A DNA stretch of 64,000 nucleotides from Paraburkholderia caledonica NBRC 102488 (GCF_000685095.1 NZ_BAYE01000006.1:186001-250000); one strand, 5' to 3'; shown: positions 23,830 to 33,236, counted from the first letter of the stretch. The notes: generated by a model not told the origin, from the sequence alone. Numbers and translations: made by a program.

Positions 23830-24777
23830 TCACACCGCCTGGGCTTTTGCGGACAGAAAGCGGCAGACTTCGCCATGCATCGCCTGCACACCCGGGCTCG
23901 ATTCGATAGCGCGCCAGCACCCATGCACGAGTCCTGTGCCGATCCACAGGTGCGCTTCTCCGCCTGCAGCCAGAATGCGTTCGGCGAACACACGGGCGTC
24001 GTCTCTGAGCGGATCGTGTTCGGCGCCTATCGCAAGCGTGGGCGGAAGGCCGTCGTAACGCGTGGCGTCGAGCGGGACGGTCCACTGGGGGTATGGCGCC
24101 GTTTCGCCCCAATACATGTCGCGAAACGCATGGACGTCGGTGAGCGTGAGCATGGGCGCTTGCGCTTCGGTATCGCGTGAGGGTGGCTGCGGGTCGGTGC
24201 CGAGCATCGGATAAATCAGCGCAAGACCGTTTATTCCTTCAATGCCCTCGTCGCGCAATCGCATCGCCACGCTGGCAGCGAGCGTGCCGCCGGCGCTATC
24301 GCCCGCGAGTTGCAGCGTGGCGCCGGCAGGCGAATCGAAGGGCAGCCGCCGTTCCAGCGCGACGAGCGTGATCTCCATGCAGTCGTCATGCGCGGCCGGT
24401 GCGCGATGCTCGGGCGCGAGCCGGTAATCGACGGCGATCACATCGAGGCCGGTATCCGCGGCAAGGCGCGCAGTGATGACCTGATGACTGTCGAGCGAGC
24501 CAAGCACGAAGCCGCCACCGTGGAAATACAGCACAGTGCCACGCGGCATCGCGCCCGCATTTGCACCGTTGCGATACAGCCTTAGCGCAATCGGATGGCC
24601 TGTCGCGGTCAGGAATTGCGCGTCTTCGGTGACGACCTCTGCCGGCAAAGGCGGAGTGAGCGCAGCCGCGTAGCGGTCGTAGATTTCGCGCTGCTCGCGC
24701 GGCGTCAACGAAGTGCTGTGCCCCGGATAGATCGCGGCGGCTCGCGCGATAAATTCAGCCATCTGCGGCTCAAGCAT
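23830..24777 (-). CDS. hocS: Alpha/beta hydrolase, probable short-chain acylcarnitine hydrolase (HocS-like)
   Basis: 315 residues of the hormone-sensitive-lipase family. The oxyanion HGGGF motif is at 86-90 (LYFHGGGFVLGS), nucleophile S161 is in LAGDSAGGTLAAS, the Asp is in GAEHDPLRDDA and the late His in GTGLVHGCW. It is the last gene after cdhB, with its ATG overlapping the cdhB end by 8 bp. In Pseudomonas aeruginosa the carnitine operon caiX-cdhC-cdhA-cdhB ends with hocS, which hydrolyses short O-acylcarnitines to carnitine. Identical order here supports the same role; the sequence alone shows only an esterase. Confidence 0.75.
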   Translation of the reverse strand: MLEPQMAEFIARAAAIYPGHSTSLTPREQREIYDRYAAALTPPLPAEVVTEDAQFLTATGHPIALRLYRNGANAGAMPRGTVLYFHGGGFVLGSLDSHQVITARLAADTGLDVIAVDYRLAPEHRAPAAHDDCMEITLVALERRLPFDSPAGATLQLAGDSAGGTLAASVAMRLRDEGIEGINGLALIYPMLGTDPQPPSRDTEAQAPMLTLTDVHAFRDMYWGETAPYPQWTVPLDATRYDGLPPTLAIGAEHDPLRDDARVFAERILAAGGEAHLWIGTGLVHGCWRAIESSPGVQAMHGEVCRFLSAKAQAV

Positions 24778-25279
24778 GCTGGCTCCGGCTACGTTGTGCG
24801 GCGGCGGGCAGGCCGATCATGCGGCCCGCGTAGGTTGCGGGCGGCAACGCGGCATGGGCGTCGGCCAGTTCCCGCACGCGAGCGGCTACGTCGGCATCGA
24901 ACGCGACCGAGCGCGGCCCGCTCGTGTCGACGTGCAACAGCATCTGCTCGCCCGCGGCGACCGGCGTGTCGCTGCCGTCGGCGAACATCTCCAGGTAGAG
25001 TTGCAGCCGCTTGGCGTCGCACCCGAGCACGCGCATATCGACACGCACGCGCGTGCCTTCCTTGATTTCGTGCAGATAGTTGATGTGCGCTTCGAGTGTG
25101 TAGATCGAGCGCCCACGCTCCTTGCGCACGGCGTCTGGCAAACCGATCTGGTCGATCAGCTGGTCGGTCGCAAAGCTGAAGATCAGCATGTAGAACGCGT
25201 CGCGTAGATGGCCGTTGTAATCGACCCATTCCGCGCGCACCGTGTCGCGATAGCAAGGCAGGGCAGCGGTTTGCAGCAT
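24770..25279 (-). CDS. cdhB: Thioesterase of carnitine catabolism (CdhB-like)
   Basis: 169 residues with one hotdog domain: YRDTVRAEWVDYNGHLRDAFYMLIFSFATDQLIDQIGL contains the WVDYNGH signature in which Asp is the likely catalytic residue. The later strands are RSIYTLEAHINYLHEIKEGTRVRVDMRVLGCDAKRLQLYLEMF. In carnitine degradation this protein, sometimes fused to L-carnitine dehydrogenase, is thought to hydrolyse the betainyl-CoA thioester. ATG at 25279 has AAGGAG 9-11 bp upstream; the longer frame is non-coding leader. It lies between cdhA and hocS. Confidence 0.82.
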   Translation of the reverse strand: MLQTAALPCYRDTVRAEWVDYNGHLRDAFYMLIFSFATDQLIDQIGLPDAVRKERGRSIYTLEAHINYLHEIKEGTRVRVDMRVLGCDAKRLQLYLEMFADGSDTPVAAGEQMLLHVDTSGPRSVAFDADVAARVRELADAHAALPPATYAGRMIGLPAAAQRSRSQHA

Positions 25280-25383
25280 GGTGCGGAGTCTCCTTGTCTG
25301 ATTCGTCGCCTGCTTCGCGCTTTGCGGCGTACATGGCGGAAGCGGCGCGGCACGGTGCGGTGCCGCGCATTGCGAGGCTCGCG

Positions 25384-26349
25384 TCAATCCGCAGGCGTCA
25401 GTCCGTGCCGCGCCTTGGCTTCGCCGATTGCGGCCAGCACACTCGTGATGCAGTCGTCGCGATAACGCTCCAACTGCTTGATCGAGCGCGGGCCGACCTG
25501 CTCGGCGGTGCCGTCTACGACGCGGTCGATCAGTTCGCCGGTCAGCTTCGGCGCTATCAGTTTAGTCCACGGCAGCTCCAGCGCGGGACCGAACTGCTGC
25601 ATGAAGTGGCGCATGCCTGCATCGCCGCCTGCAAGGGCGTAAGTAAGGAACGTGCCCATGAACGACCAGCGGATGCCGGCGCCGAAGCGGATGGCGTCGT
25701 CGATCTCGCCGGTGGTCGCCACGCCTTCGTTGACCAGATGCAGGGCCTCGCGCCACAGCGCTTCGAGCAGCCGGTCGGCGATAAAGCCGGGCACTTCCTT
25801 GCGGACGTGCAGCGGGCGCATTGAAAGCGAGCGGTAAATGTGCAGCGCGGCGTCGATGGTTTCGGGCGCCGTGCGCTCCCCGCCGAGCACCTCGACGAGC
25901 GGCAGCAGATACACCGGATTGAACGGATGTCCGACGATGCAGCGTTGCGGATTCACAGCCCGCGCGTAGAAATCGCTTGGCAACAGGCCCGAAGTGGACG
26001 AAGCGATGATCGCGTCCGGCTTCGCGGCGCGGCTGATCTGCTCGTGCAACGCGAGCTTCAGTTCTTCCCGCTCGGGCGCGCTTTCCTGAATGAAGTCGGC
26101 GTTCGCGACACACGCTTCGATCGTATCGACGAAGCGCAGTCTCGACTGCGACGCGCCCTCGGCGAGGCCGACGCGCTGTAGCGCGGGCCACGCATTGGCG
26201 ACCTTCTCGCGCAACTGCTTTTCTGCGCCCGGTGCGGGGTCCCACGCGATCACATCGAGCCCGTGCGCGAGCGCGCGCGCCACCCAGCCGCTGCCGATCA
26301 CGCCCGCGCCGATCGCGGCAAATGTTTTGATATCGACGATCACTGCCAT
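25384..26349 (-). CDS. cdhA: L-carnitine dehydrogenase (3-hydroxyacyl-CoA dehydrogenase family)
   Basis: 321 residues. An N-terminal NAD-binding Rossmann fold ([32 protein letters not shown]), a catalytic region ([23 protein letters not shown], with the conserved H and N) and a C-terminal helical domain ([47 protein letters not shown]) are all present. The SGWVARALA and [10 protein letters not shown] signatures separate carnitine dehydrogenase from fatty-acid 3-hydroxyacyl-CoA dehydrogenases. It oxidises L-carnitine to 3-dehydrocarnitine with NAD+ in the cytosol. AAGGAAA precedes the start. It lies third in the caiX-cdhCAB-hocS operon. Confidence 0.92.
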   Translation of the reverse strand: MAVIVDIKTFAAIGAGVIGSGWVARALAHGLDVIAWDPAPGAEKQLREKVANAWPALQRVGLAEGASQSRLRFVDTIEACVANADFIQESAPEREELKLALHEQISRAAKPDAIIASSTSGLLPSDFYARAVNPQRCIVGHPFNPVYLLPLVEVLGGERTAPETIDAALHIYRSLSMRPLHVRKEVPGFIADRLLEALWREALHLVNEGVATTGEIDDAIRFGAGIRWSFMGTFLTYALAGGDAGMRHFMQQFGPALELPWTKLIAPKLTGELIDRVVDGTAEQVGPRSIKQLERYRDDCITSVLAAIGEAKARHGLTPAD

Positions 26350-26421
26350 TGCTGACGTTTCCTTGTTTGCCTATGAGTTCTTCGATGCCCTAGCCGTTCG
26401 TGAGCATGCAACGCCGCACGC

Positions 26422-27351
26422 TTAAACGTATTCCCCAGCCACGCGCCGTTCGAGTTGCCGTTCTCCGCGCGCGGGCAGGCCGAGCTTGCGCCGTCCTTCG
26501 GCGGGTGTGAGCGCACGTCCGCCGAGGCGTTCGATGATTTCCACCGCGCGCTGCACGAGCGTGCCGTTCGTTGCGGGCACACCCTTATCGAGCCAGATGT
26601 TGTCTTCGAGACCGACTCGCACATGGCCGCCGAGCAACATCGCCTGCGCGACCATCGGCATCTGCATGCGGCCGATGCCGAAACCTGCCCATTGCGCGCC
26701 AGGCGGCAGGTTGTCGGCCATGGCTTTCATCGTCGTGGTGTCCGCGGGCGCGCCCCACGGAATGCCGAGGCAAAGTTGAAACAGCGGCGGCGCGTCGAGC
26801 AGGCCTTCCTTCAGCAATTGTTTTGCGAACCACAAATGGCCGGTATCGAAAATTTCCAGTTCTGGCTTCACGCCGAGTTCCTGAATGCGCGCCGCTCCGG
26901 CGCGCAGTTGCGCGGGCGTCGAAACGTAGATGTAGTCGCCATCGCCGAAATTGAGCGTGCCGCAATCGAGCGTGCAGATTTCCGGCAGCAACTCTTCGAC
27001 GTGCGCGAGGCGCGTGAGGCCGCCGACCAGATCCGTGTTCGCGCCGAAGCGCATAGGATCTTCGCCCGGACCGATTTCGAGATCGCCGCCCATGCCCGCC
27101 GTGAGGTTGATGATGACGTCCGTGCCCGACGAGCGAATCCGGTCGACTACCTCGCGATACAACTGCGGATCGCGGCTGCCGCGTCCGGTTTTCGGATCGC
27201 GCACATGGCAATGGGCGACGGTGGCGCCCGCTTTCGCCGCTTCGATCGCGGCCTCGGCGATCTGCCTGGGCGTGACAGGAATGGCGGGATGCTTGCCGAC
27301 TGTGTCGCCCGCGCCGGTGACCGCGCAGGTCACGATGACTTCATGGTTCAT
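26422..27351 (-). CDS. cdhC: 3-dehydrocarnitine cleavage enzyme (BKACE/DUF849 family)
   Basis: 309 residues of the beta-keto-acid cleavage enzyme family. Family signatures include [52 protein letters not shown] near the N-terminus, with the Zn-binding HCHVRD, plus [22 protein letters not shown] and [19 protein letters not shown] enzymes use Zn2+ and acetyl-CoA to split a beta-keto acid into acetoacetate and a CoA ester. Here the expected reaction is dehydrocarnitine plus acetyl-CoA giving acetoacetate and betainyl-CoA, which CdhB then hydrolyses to glycine betaine. AGGAACC precedes the ATG. It lies 46 bp after caiX. Confidence 0.9.
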   Translation of the reverse strand: MNHEVIVTCAVTGAGDTVGKHPAIPVTPRQIAEAAIEAAKAGATVAHCHVRDPKTGRGSRDPQLYREVVDRIRSSGTDVIINLTAGMGGDLEIGPGEDPMRFGANTDLVGGLTRLAHVEELLPEICTLDCGTLNFGDGDYIYVSTPAQLRAGAARIQELGVKPELEIFDTGHLWFAKQLLKEGLLDAPPLFQLCLGIPWGAPADTTTMKAMADNLPPGAQWAGFGIGRMQMPMVAQAMLLGGHVRVGLEDNIWLDKGVPATNGTLVQRAVEIIERLGGRALTPAEGRRKLGLPARGERQLERRVAGEYV

Positions 27352-27397
27352 GCGTACTGGTTCCTGTAGATGAAAGTGTCGCGACTCGCGCGCTGAC

Positions 27398-28363
27398 TCA
27401 TAGCCCGAGGTAGGCCTTGACCGCGGGCAAACCGTCCTTGCCGTCGTAGGTCTTCACGCCGGCAAGCCATGCGTCGAGTACTTGCGGGTTTTTCTTCAGA
27501 TAAGCCTTCGCGGCATCGGCGGGCTTTTGCTTGTTCATCACCGATTGCATGACCAGGTTCTCCAGTTGCGTGGAGAAGCGCAGGTTGCTCACGAGCTTGC
27601 CCGCGTTCGGGCAACGCTTCAGATAATCGGGCGACGTGAGCGTATAAACGCGCGCTTCGCCGTCGTTCGGACCGAATACGCCCTCGCTGCCGGACAGGTA
27701 TTTCATGTCGATCTGAATGTTCATCGGATGCGGTTCCCAGCCGAGAAACACCACCCATTTCTTGTCGCGGATCGCGCGGTCCACGGAAACGAGCATGCCC
27801 GCTTCGCTCGATTCAATCAGCTTGAATCCGCCGAGACCGAACTGGTTGGTGGCGATCATTTTCTGAATGGCTGCATTCGCGCTGCTGCCGGGTTCGATGC
27901 CGTAGATCTTGCCGTCGAGTTGATCGCGATGTTTGGCGATGTCCGCGAATGTTTTGAGGCCCGCGTCATACGCATAGGCCGGCACCGCGAACGTCGCCTT
28001 CGCGCCCGTCAGATTGGGCGGCTGCAACACCTGGATCGACTTCGACTCGACGAACGGCGCGATGGCTTTTTCCTGCACTGGCCACCAGTAGCCGAGCGAC
28101 ACATCGAGCTGCTTGCTCTTCAGGCCCGCGAACGAAATCGGCACGGAGGCGACGGTAGTAATCGGCTGATAACCGAGCCCCTCGAAGACGGTGGACGCGA
28201 GGGCGGTTGTCGACGTGATGTCAGTCCAGCCGATGTCCGCGAAATGCACGGCGCGGCAGGCGGCCGGATCCTGCGCGAACGCAGGCAGCGCGGCAACGGC
28301 GGCGGCGAATGCGGCCGCGAGGTACGCGAGACGGGCCAGCCGCGTTTTGATGCGTAATTCCAT
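27398..28363 (-). CDS. caiX: Carnitine/betaine ABC-transporter periplasmic binding protein
   Basis: 321 residues with a signal peptide ([31 protein letters not shown]) and an OpuAC-type solute-binding domain: [32 protein letters not shown] and [13 protein letters not shown], whose Trp/Tyr residues resemble the aromatic cage that binds quaternary ammonium groups. It ends with [21 protein letters not shown]. No cognate permease or ATPase is in the operon; the homologous CaiX of pseudomonads uses the shared CbcWV core transporter, so a remote partner is likely. GGGGAACG lies 5-6 bp before the ATG. First gene of the operon, divergent from cdhR. Confidence 0.9.
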   Translation of the reverse strand: MELRIKTRLARLAYLAAAFAAAVAALPAFAQDPAACRAVHFADIGWTDITSTTALASTVFEGLGYQPITTVASVPISFAGLKSKQLDVSLGYWWPVQEKAIAPFVESKSIQVLQPPNLTGAKATFAVPAYAYDAGLKTFADIAKHRDQLDGKIYGIEPGSSANAAIQKMIATNQFGLGGFKLIESSEAGMLVSVDRAIRDKKWVVFLGWEPHPMNIQIDMKYLSGSEGVFGPNDGEARVYTLTSPDYLKRCPNAGKLVSNLRFSTQLENLVMQSVMNKQKPADAAKAYLKKNPQVLDAWLAGVKTYDGKDGLPAVKAYLGL

Positions 28364-28729
28364 GACGTTCCCCTATTGACGCTTGTGCGCGTTCAACCGC
28401 GCGTTGTCGAATGGACCGCTTACCGGTAAGGCTGCAAGGCACGGCTGCTATCTCACGGAATCGCCCGCCTCGATGCCCTAACGTTAATGCCCCATATTGC
28501 CGCCAAAGCGACCGTCAGCGACCCGTTCTTGCTTCCACGCGACAACAAGGGAAAACCAGCATGCGCCGGCGTGGCCTTGCGATTGAAATGCAGCAATCGG
28601 CTGGGAGATTTTTGGCACGCCTTGCCCGCCCGCGACGCGCTTGCTACGCTCGCCCGGAACCGCGGGGCGGCTTGCGCTTGCCGCTTTCGTCTCGCATCTT
28701 CGTCTTCGCATCTGACCGGGTCCCGCGCA
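28364..28729. promoter_or_regulatory. caiX-cdhR divergent promoter region with CTTACCGGTAAG palindrome
   Basis: 366 bp separate caiX (minus) from cdhR (plus). A perfect 12-bp palindrome CTTACCGGTAAG at 28419-28430 is centred about 61 bp upstream of the caiX ATG, a good position for an activator or operator site. No other dyad of this quality was noted in the region. CdhR binding is inference. Confidence 0.45.
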
Positions 28730-29740
28730 ATGCCTGAAGAGATATCGTTCCTGCTGCTGCCTGGTTTTTCGGCGATCGGCTTCATGTCGGCGGTCGAGCC
28801 GTTGCGCGTTGCCAATCGCTTTCGCGGCGAGCTGTACCGCTGGCGCATCGTGAGCCTCGACGGCACACCGGTCGCAGCCAGCAACGGCATCTCGATCAAC
28901 GCCGACGCGGCAATAGCCGAAGTGAACGATGCGCGGCTGCTCTTCGTCGTGGCGGGCTTCGAGCCGCTCGCCTGCTACACGCGCGAACTGGCCGAGTGGC
29001 TCAGGCGCCTGGACCGGGCGGGCGCGACGCTCGGCGGGATAGACACGGGCAGCTTCGTTCTGGCGGAAGCGGGGCTGCTCGGCGGCGAGGACAACGTGAC
29101 CGTGCATTGGGAGGCGTTGTCGGCGTTTCACGAGCGCTATCCGTCGCTGAATGCGAGCCAGGAACTCTTCGAGATCGGCGCGCGGCGCATTACATGCGCA
29201 GGCGGCACCGCGTCGATCGACATGACGCTCGACCTGATCGGCCGCAAGCACGGCGCGGCGCTGGCCTCCGCGGTGTCCGAGCAGTTCGTGGTGAGCCGCA
29301 TCCGTCAGCGCTCCGACCATCAACGCATGGAGATCGCCGCGCGCTACGGCGTGCACAACCGCAAGCTGATTCAGGTGATCGGCGTGATGGAGCAACACAT
29401 GGAAGAGCCGTTGACGCCCGACCGGCTCGCGCAGGAGATCGGCGTGACGCGCCGGCAGCTCGAACGGCTGTTCTGCGCGTCGCTGAAGGACACGCCGACG
29501 CACTTTTATCTGCAGTTGCGCCTTGCTCGCGCGCGTGAGTTGCTGCAGCAGACCGACATGTCCATTACGTCGATTTGCGTCGCGTGTGGGTTCGAATCAC
29601 CGTCGCACTTCTCGCGGACGTATCGCGCGCGATTCGGCGCAAGCCCGCGCAGCGACCGTCAGGTGACCGGCGGTCTCGTGTCGAGGAACACGCTAATCAG
29701 CGCGCACGCCGCCGAATTATCACAATTACGACAACAGTGA
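28730..29740 (+). CDS. cdhR: GlxA-type AraC-family activator of carnitine catabolism
   Basis: 336 residues. An N-terminal DJ-1/PfpI-like ligand domain (EEISFLLLPGFSAIGFMSAVEPLRVANRF; GGIDTGSFVLAEAGLLGG; CAGGTASIDMTLDLIGRKHG) is followed by a C-terminal AraC domain with two helix-turn-helices (LTPDRLAQEIGVTRRQLERLFCASLKDTPTHFYLQLRLARARELLQQ and SITSICVACGFESPSHFSRTYRARFGASPRSDR). This GATase-1-like AraC architecture is shared by CdhR, GbdR and SouR. Its position divergent from caiX identifies it as the likely carnitine-responsive activator. The ATG at 28730 matches the family N-terminus; the frame is open further upstream and lacks a clear ribosome-binding site. Confidence 0.88.
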   Translation: MPEEISFLLLPGFSAIGFMSAVEPLRVANRFRGELYRWRIVSLDGTPVAASNGISINADAAIAEVNDARLLFVVAGFEPLACYTRELAEWLRRLDRAGATLGGIDTGSFVLAEAGLLGGEDNVTVHWEALSAFHERYPSLNASQELFEIGARRITCAGGTASIDMTLDLIGRKHGAALASAVSEQFVVSRIRQRSDHQRMEIAARYGVHNRKLIQVIGVMEQHMEEPLTPDRLAQEIGVTRRQLERLFCASLKDTPTHFYLQLRLARARELLQQTDMSITSICVACGFESPSHFSRTYRARFGASPRSDRQVTGGLVSRNTLISAHAAELSQLRQQ

Positions 29741-29850
29741 ATTCTTTCATCTGGGGTTTACCCTAGGTTCCTCGCCTCCTAAACTGTGTCCATCTGCTGA
29801 AGACGAACCGCCTTCAGCACAGCACAAAACAATCTCTGGAGGTAGTAATC

Positions 29851-30174
29851 ATGAAATCCCTGATCGAAGCTGCTGTTATCGCTGCACTTATTTCCGCACC
29901 GCTCGCCGCTTTCGCGCAATCGAACCAGCCGGTCACCCGCGCACAGGTCCGCGCCGACCTGATCCAGCTGGAGAAGGCGGGCTACAACCCGGCAACGTCG
30001 AACGACTACGATTATCCGGCAAACATTCAGGCTGCCGAAGCGCGCGTCGCCGCGCAAAACGGTGCGGCTCAAACGAGCGGCTATGGTTCGGCAACGAACG
30101 GCTCGTCGCAAGCCGGCAACCGCGCTGAAGTGACGTCGAGCTCGTATTCGGCTCCGGTGTACGTCGGACAGTAA
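29851..30174 (+). CDS. DUF4148 secreted protein
   Basis: 107 residues. A signal peptide (MKSLIEAAVIAALISAPLAAFAQ) is followed by the DUF4148 core VTRAQVRADLIQLEKAGYNPATSNDYDYPANIQAAEARV, then a low-complexity Ser/Ala/Asn tail. DUF4148 proteins are very abundant in Burkholderiales and are thought to be periplasmic or secreted; their function is unknown. TGGAGGTAG is an excellent ribosome-binding site 8 bp upstream. Transcription of the gene is independent of cdhR, with a hairpin region after it. A second paralogue lies at 43815-44129. Confidence 0.85.
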   Translation: MKSLIEAAVIAALISAPLAAFAQSNQPVTRAQVRADLIQLEKAGYNPATSNDYDYPANIQAAEARVAAQNGAAQTSGYGSATNGSSQAGNRAEVTSSSYSAPVYVGQ

Positions 30175-30210
30175 CGGAATAGCGGCGCGGCGCCTTTCGC
30201 CGCGCGAAAA

Positions 30211-30238
30211 AAAACGGCACGTTTTTGCGTGCCGTTTT
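30211..30238. terminator. Bidirectional terminator between DUF4148 and gabD
   Basis: AACGGCAC (30213-30220) pairs with GTGCCGTT (30229-30236). Read on the minus strand, it is followed by eight T (30205-30214 region), making a strong terminator just 5 bp after the gabD stop. On the plus strand it has TTTT and can serve the DUF4148 gene. Confidence 0.8.
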
Positions 30239-30242
30239 GCAT

Positions 30243-31703
30243 TCAGATGCCACCCACGCACATGTACTTGATGACCACGTAGTCGTCGATGCCATAGTGC
30301 GAGCCTTCGCGCCCCAAGCCTGACTGCTTGACGCCGCCGAACGGCGCGACTTCGTTCGAGATAAGTCCTGTGTTGATGCCGACCATGCCGTACTCCAACG
30401 CTTCGGCCACACGCCAGACGCGTCCGATGTCGCGGCTATAGAAGTACGATGCGAGGCCGAACTCGGTGTCGTTGGCGAGCGCGATTACTTCCTCGTCCGA
30501 TGAAAAACGGAACAGCGGCGCAAGCGGACCGAAGGTTTCGTCGCGCGCCACTTTCATGTCGGGCGTGACATCCGCGAGTATGGTCGGCTCGAAGAAGCCG
30601 TGACCAAGCGCATGACGCTTGCCGCCCGTCACAACGCGCGCGCCTTTGGCGAGCGCGTCTTCGATATGCGACTCCACCTTGAGCACCGCTGCCTCATTGA
30701 TCAGCGGACCCTGCGTGACGCCTGCCTCGATGCCGCGGCCCACTGTCAGTTGCTCGACGGCGGCGCGCAGCTTCGCGGCGAACGCGTCGTACACCTTGTC
30801 GTGCACGTAGAAGCGGTTCGTGCAAACACAGGTCTGGCCGCTATTTCGATATTTCGATGCAATCGCGCCGGCCACTGCGGCGTCGAGATCGGCGTCGTCA
30901 AAAACGATGAACGGCGCGTTGCCGCCCAGTTCGAGCGACACCTTTTTTACCGTCGGCGCGCACTGCGCCATCAGCAGACGGCCAACGGGCGTCGAGCCGG
31001 TGAACGACAGCTTGCGCACGATCGGATTGCCGGTCATTTCCGCGCCGATCGCTTTCGGCTCGCCCGTCACCACGTTGAACACGCCGCGCGGCACGCCCGC
31101 GCGTTCGGCCAACACGGCGAGCGCGAGCGCGGAAAGCGGCGTCGCTTCAGCCGGCTTGACGATGATCGGGCAGCCCGCTGCGAGCGCCGGACCGACCTTG
31201 CGCGTGATCATGGCGGCCGGAAAATTCCACGGCGTGATTGCCGCGCAAACGCCGACGGGTTCCTTCGTCACGACAATGCGCTTGTCGTTCGCAGGAGTCG
31301 GAATGGTGTCGCCGTTCACGCGCTTGCCTTCTTCCGCGAACCATTCGAGGAACGAGGCCGCGTACTGGATTTCGCCCTTTGCCTCGGCAAGCGGTTTGCC
31401 TTGCTCAGTGGTGAGAATGAGCGCGAGGTCGTCGGCGTTCTCGAGCATCAGGTCATGCCATTTGCGCAGGATCACGGCGCGTTGCTTGGCGGTGCTTGCG
31501 CGCCATGCGGGCCATGCGGCGTTGGCGGCGTCGATGGCGCGGCGCGTTTCCGCGGTGCCCATGCGCGGCACCGTCGCGACGACTTCGCCGGTTGCGGGAT
31601 TCACGACTTCGAAGGTAGAGCCGTCGTCGGCGCCTTGCCATTCGCCCGCGAGATACGCGTGGGACTTCAGCAGAGTCGGGTCTTTCAGAGTGAGCGTGGT
31701 CAT
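30243..31703 (-). CDS. gabD: NAD(P)-dependent succinate-semialdehyde dehydrogenase
   Basis: 486 residues of the aldehyde dehydrogenase superfamily. Seen: cofactor region TPWNFPAAMITRKVGPALAAGCPIIVKPAEATPLSALAL, GSTPVGRLLM, general base Glu in KKVSLELGGNAPFIVFDDADLD and catalytic Cys in SGQTCVCTNRFYVHD. The adjacent second Cys is typical of GabD. It oxidises succinate semialdehyde to succinate, the second step of GABA degradation. ATG at 31703 has GAGGAAA upstream. It starts 11 bp after gabT, in one transcript, and is followed by a strong terminator. Confidence 0.93.
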   Translation of the reverse strand: MTTLTLKDPTLLKSHAYLAGEWQGADDGSTFEVVNPATGEVVATVPRMGTAETRRAIDAANAAWPAWRASTAKQRAVILRKWHDLMLENADDLALILTTEQGKPLAEAKGEIQYAASFLEWFAEEGKRVNGDTIPTPANDKRIVVTKEPVGVCAAITPWNFPAAMITRKVGPALAAGCPIIVKPAEATPLSALALAVLAERAGVPRGVFNVVTGEPKAIGAEMTGNPIVRKLSFTGSTPVGRLLMAQCAPTVKKVSLELGGNAPFIVFDDADLDAAVAGAIASKYRNSGQTCVCTNRFYVHDKVYDAFAAKLRAAVEQLTVGRGIEAGVTQGPLINEAAVLKVESHIEDALAKGARVVTGGKRHALGHGFFEPTILADVTPDMKVARDETFGPLAPLFRFSSDEEVIALANDTEFGLASYFYSRDIGRVWRVAEALEYGMVGINTGLISNEVAPFGGVKQSGLGREGSHYGIDDYVVIKYMCVGGI

Positions 31704-31714
31704 TGGGCGTTTCC

Positions 31715-33004
31715 TCAAGCTGCGACAGCTACGCTGTCCTTGATGACGTCTTCGAGAATCGCAAGCGCTTCGTCAAAGACCGCGTCCTCGATCGTCAGCG
31801 GAAACAGGAAGCGCACCACGTTCGAATAGACACCGCACACGAGCAGCAGCAAGCCGCGTTCGAGCGCGCGTGTCTGCACGCGTTTCGTGAATTCAGCGTC
31901 GGGTTCCGTGCTGCCTGGCTTGCAGAACTCGACGGCCACCATGCCGCCGGGGCCGCGCACGTCGGCGATTTGCGGCGCCTCGTTTTGCAGCGCGATCAGC
32001 TTCGCCTTGACGCGGTCGCCGAGGATCGTGGCGCGCTCGCACAGCTTCTCTTCGTCAATGATGTCGAGTACCGCAAGCGCGGCGGCCACCGCCAGCGGGT
32101 TGCCCGCGTAGGTGCCGCCGAGCCCGCCGGGCGCGGCCGCATCCATGACGTCGGCGCGGCCAATCACGCCCGACAGCGGCATGCCGCCCGCGAGACTCTT
32201 GGCAACCGTCATCAGATCGGGCACCACGTCGTAGTGATGCATGGCGAACAGCTTGCCGGTGCGGGCAAAGCCGGTTTGCACTTCATCGGCTATCAGCAGA
32301 ATGCCGTGCTCGTTGCAGAGCTTGCGCAGCGCGCGCACGAACTCGGCCGGCGCGGGATAGAACCCGCCTTCACCCTGAACCGGTTCGAAGATGATCGCGG
32401 CAACCCGTTTTGGATCGATGTCGGCCTTGAAGAGGAATTCGATGGCTTTCAGCGAATCTGCCGTGCTCACGCCGTGCAGCGGATTGGGGAACGGAGCGTG
32501 GAATACGTCGGAAGGAAAAGGACCGAAGCCCGCCTTGTACGGCGCGACCTTGCCGGTCAGCGCCATGCCCATCAGCGTGCGGCCGTGAAAGCCGCCGGTG
32601 AAAGCAATCACGCCCGGACGGCCGGTCGCGGCGCGTGCAATCTTGATCGCGTTTTCAACGGCTTCCGCGCCGGTCGTGAAAAACGCGGTCTTTTTCGGAT
32701 GATCGCCGGGCGCGCGCTCGTTGAGCTTTTCCGCGAGTTCCACATACGACGCATACGGCACGATCTGATACGCCGTGTGCGTGAAACGGTCCAGCTGGTC
32801 GCGAATGGCGGCGACGATTTTTGGATGACGATGGCCGGTGTTGCACACTGCGATTCCGGCAGCGAAGTCGATGAAGCGGCGACCCTCCACATCCCATAGT
32901 TCCGCGTTCTGGGCACGCTCTGCATAGAAATCGCACATCACGCCGACGCCGCGCGGCGTGGCGGCATCCTTGCGGCTCTTCAATTCTGCGTTCTTCAGGT
33001 TCAT
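31715..33004 (-). CDS. gabT: 4-aminobutyrate:2-oxoglutarate transaminase
   Basis: 429 residues, class III PLP aminotransferase. Seen: RRFIDFAAGIAVCNTGHRHPKIVAAI near the N-terminus, FFTTGAEAVENAIKIARAATGRPGVIAFTGGFHGRT, EPVQGEGGFYPAPAEFVRALRKLCNEHGILLIADEVQTGFARTGKLFA with the PLP-contact Asp, and the Schiff-base Lys in TVAKSLAGGMPLSGVIG. It converts GABA to succinate semialdehyde, which GabD oxidises. GAGGAG precedes the ATG at 33004. It heads the gabTD operon; GGCTC-type repeats about 70-110 bp upstream are likely regulator sites. The LGGTYAGNPLAVAAALAVLDII segment fits the GabT/GoaG group. Confidence 0.94.
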   Translation of the reverse strand: MNLKNAELKSRKDAATPRGVGVMCDFYAERAQNAELWDVEGRRFIDFAAGIAVCNTGHRHPKIVAAIRDQLDRFTHTAYQIVPYASYVELAEKLNERAPGDHPKKTAFFTTGAEAVENAIKIARAATGRPGVIAFTGGFHGRTLMGMALTGKVAPYKAGFGPFPSDVFHAPFPNPLHGVSTADSLKAIEFLFKADIDPKRVAAIIFEPVQGEGGFYPAPAEFVRALRKLCNEHGILLIADEVQTGFARTGKLFAMHHYDVVPDLMTVAKSLAGGMPLSGVIGRADVMDAAAPGGLGGTYAGNPLAVAAALAVLDIIDEEKLCERATILGDRVKAKLIALQNEAPQIADVRGPGGMVAVEFCKPGSTEPDAEFTKRVQTRALERGLLLLVCGVYSNVVRFLFPLTIEDAVFDEALAILEDVIKDSVAVAA

Positions 33005-33071
33005 CGCGTGGCTCCTCTGTGTCGGCGGACGCCGCGCGTCGCGCGGCACATGAAGCGACTATAGTGAGATT

Positions 33072-33115
33072 TGGCTCTTAGCTTCAGAGCCATTTAAATG
33101 AAAACGTTGGAGCCA
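33072..33115. promoter_or_regulatory. TGGCTC repeats upstream of gabT
   Basis: A perfect inverted repeat TGGCTCT (33072-33078) / AGAGCCA (33086-33092) with a 7-bp spacer is followed by another half-site GGAGCCA (33109-33115), 23 bp from the second. Read toward gabT, the last two are direct repeats of TGGCTC. The layout resembles sites of MocR/GabR-type regulators, but no such regulator gene is adjacent. Confidence 0.5.
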
Positions 33116-33236
33116 ATTGGGGGCGCTGAGGAGAAGGGCAGCGCCTGCATGAGTACGCCAGGCGAACTTCGGGTTTAAGAGTGCGCGGTTCCGAAGCGGC
33201 AACTTGCCAGCGCAAGGTCGCGCAGCCGCACGCGCA

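Noticed and set aside
30600..32899. Long plus-strand frames opposite gabD and gabT
   Set aside because: Both are antisense to well-conserved enzymes and have shadow-type composition.
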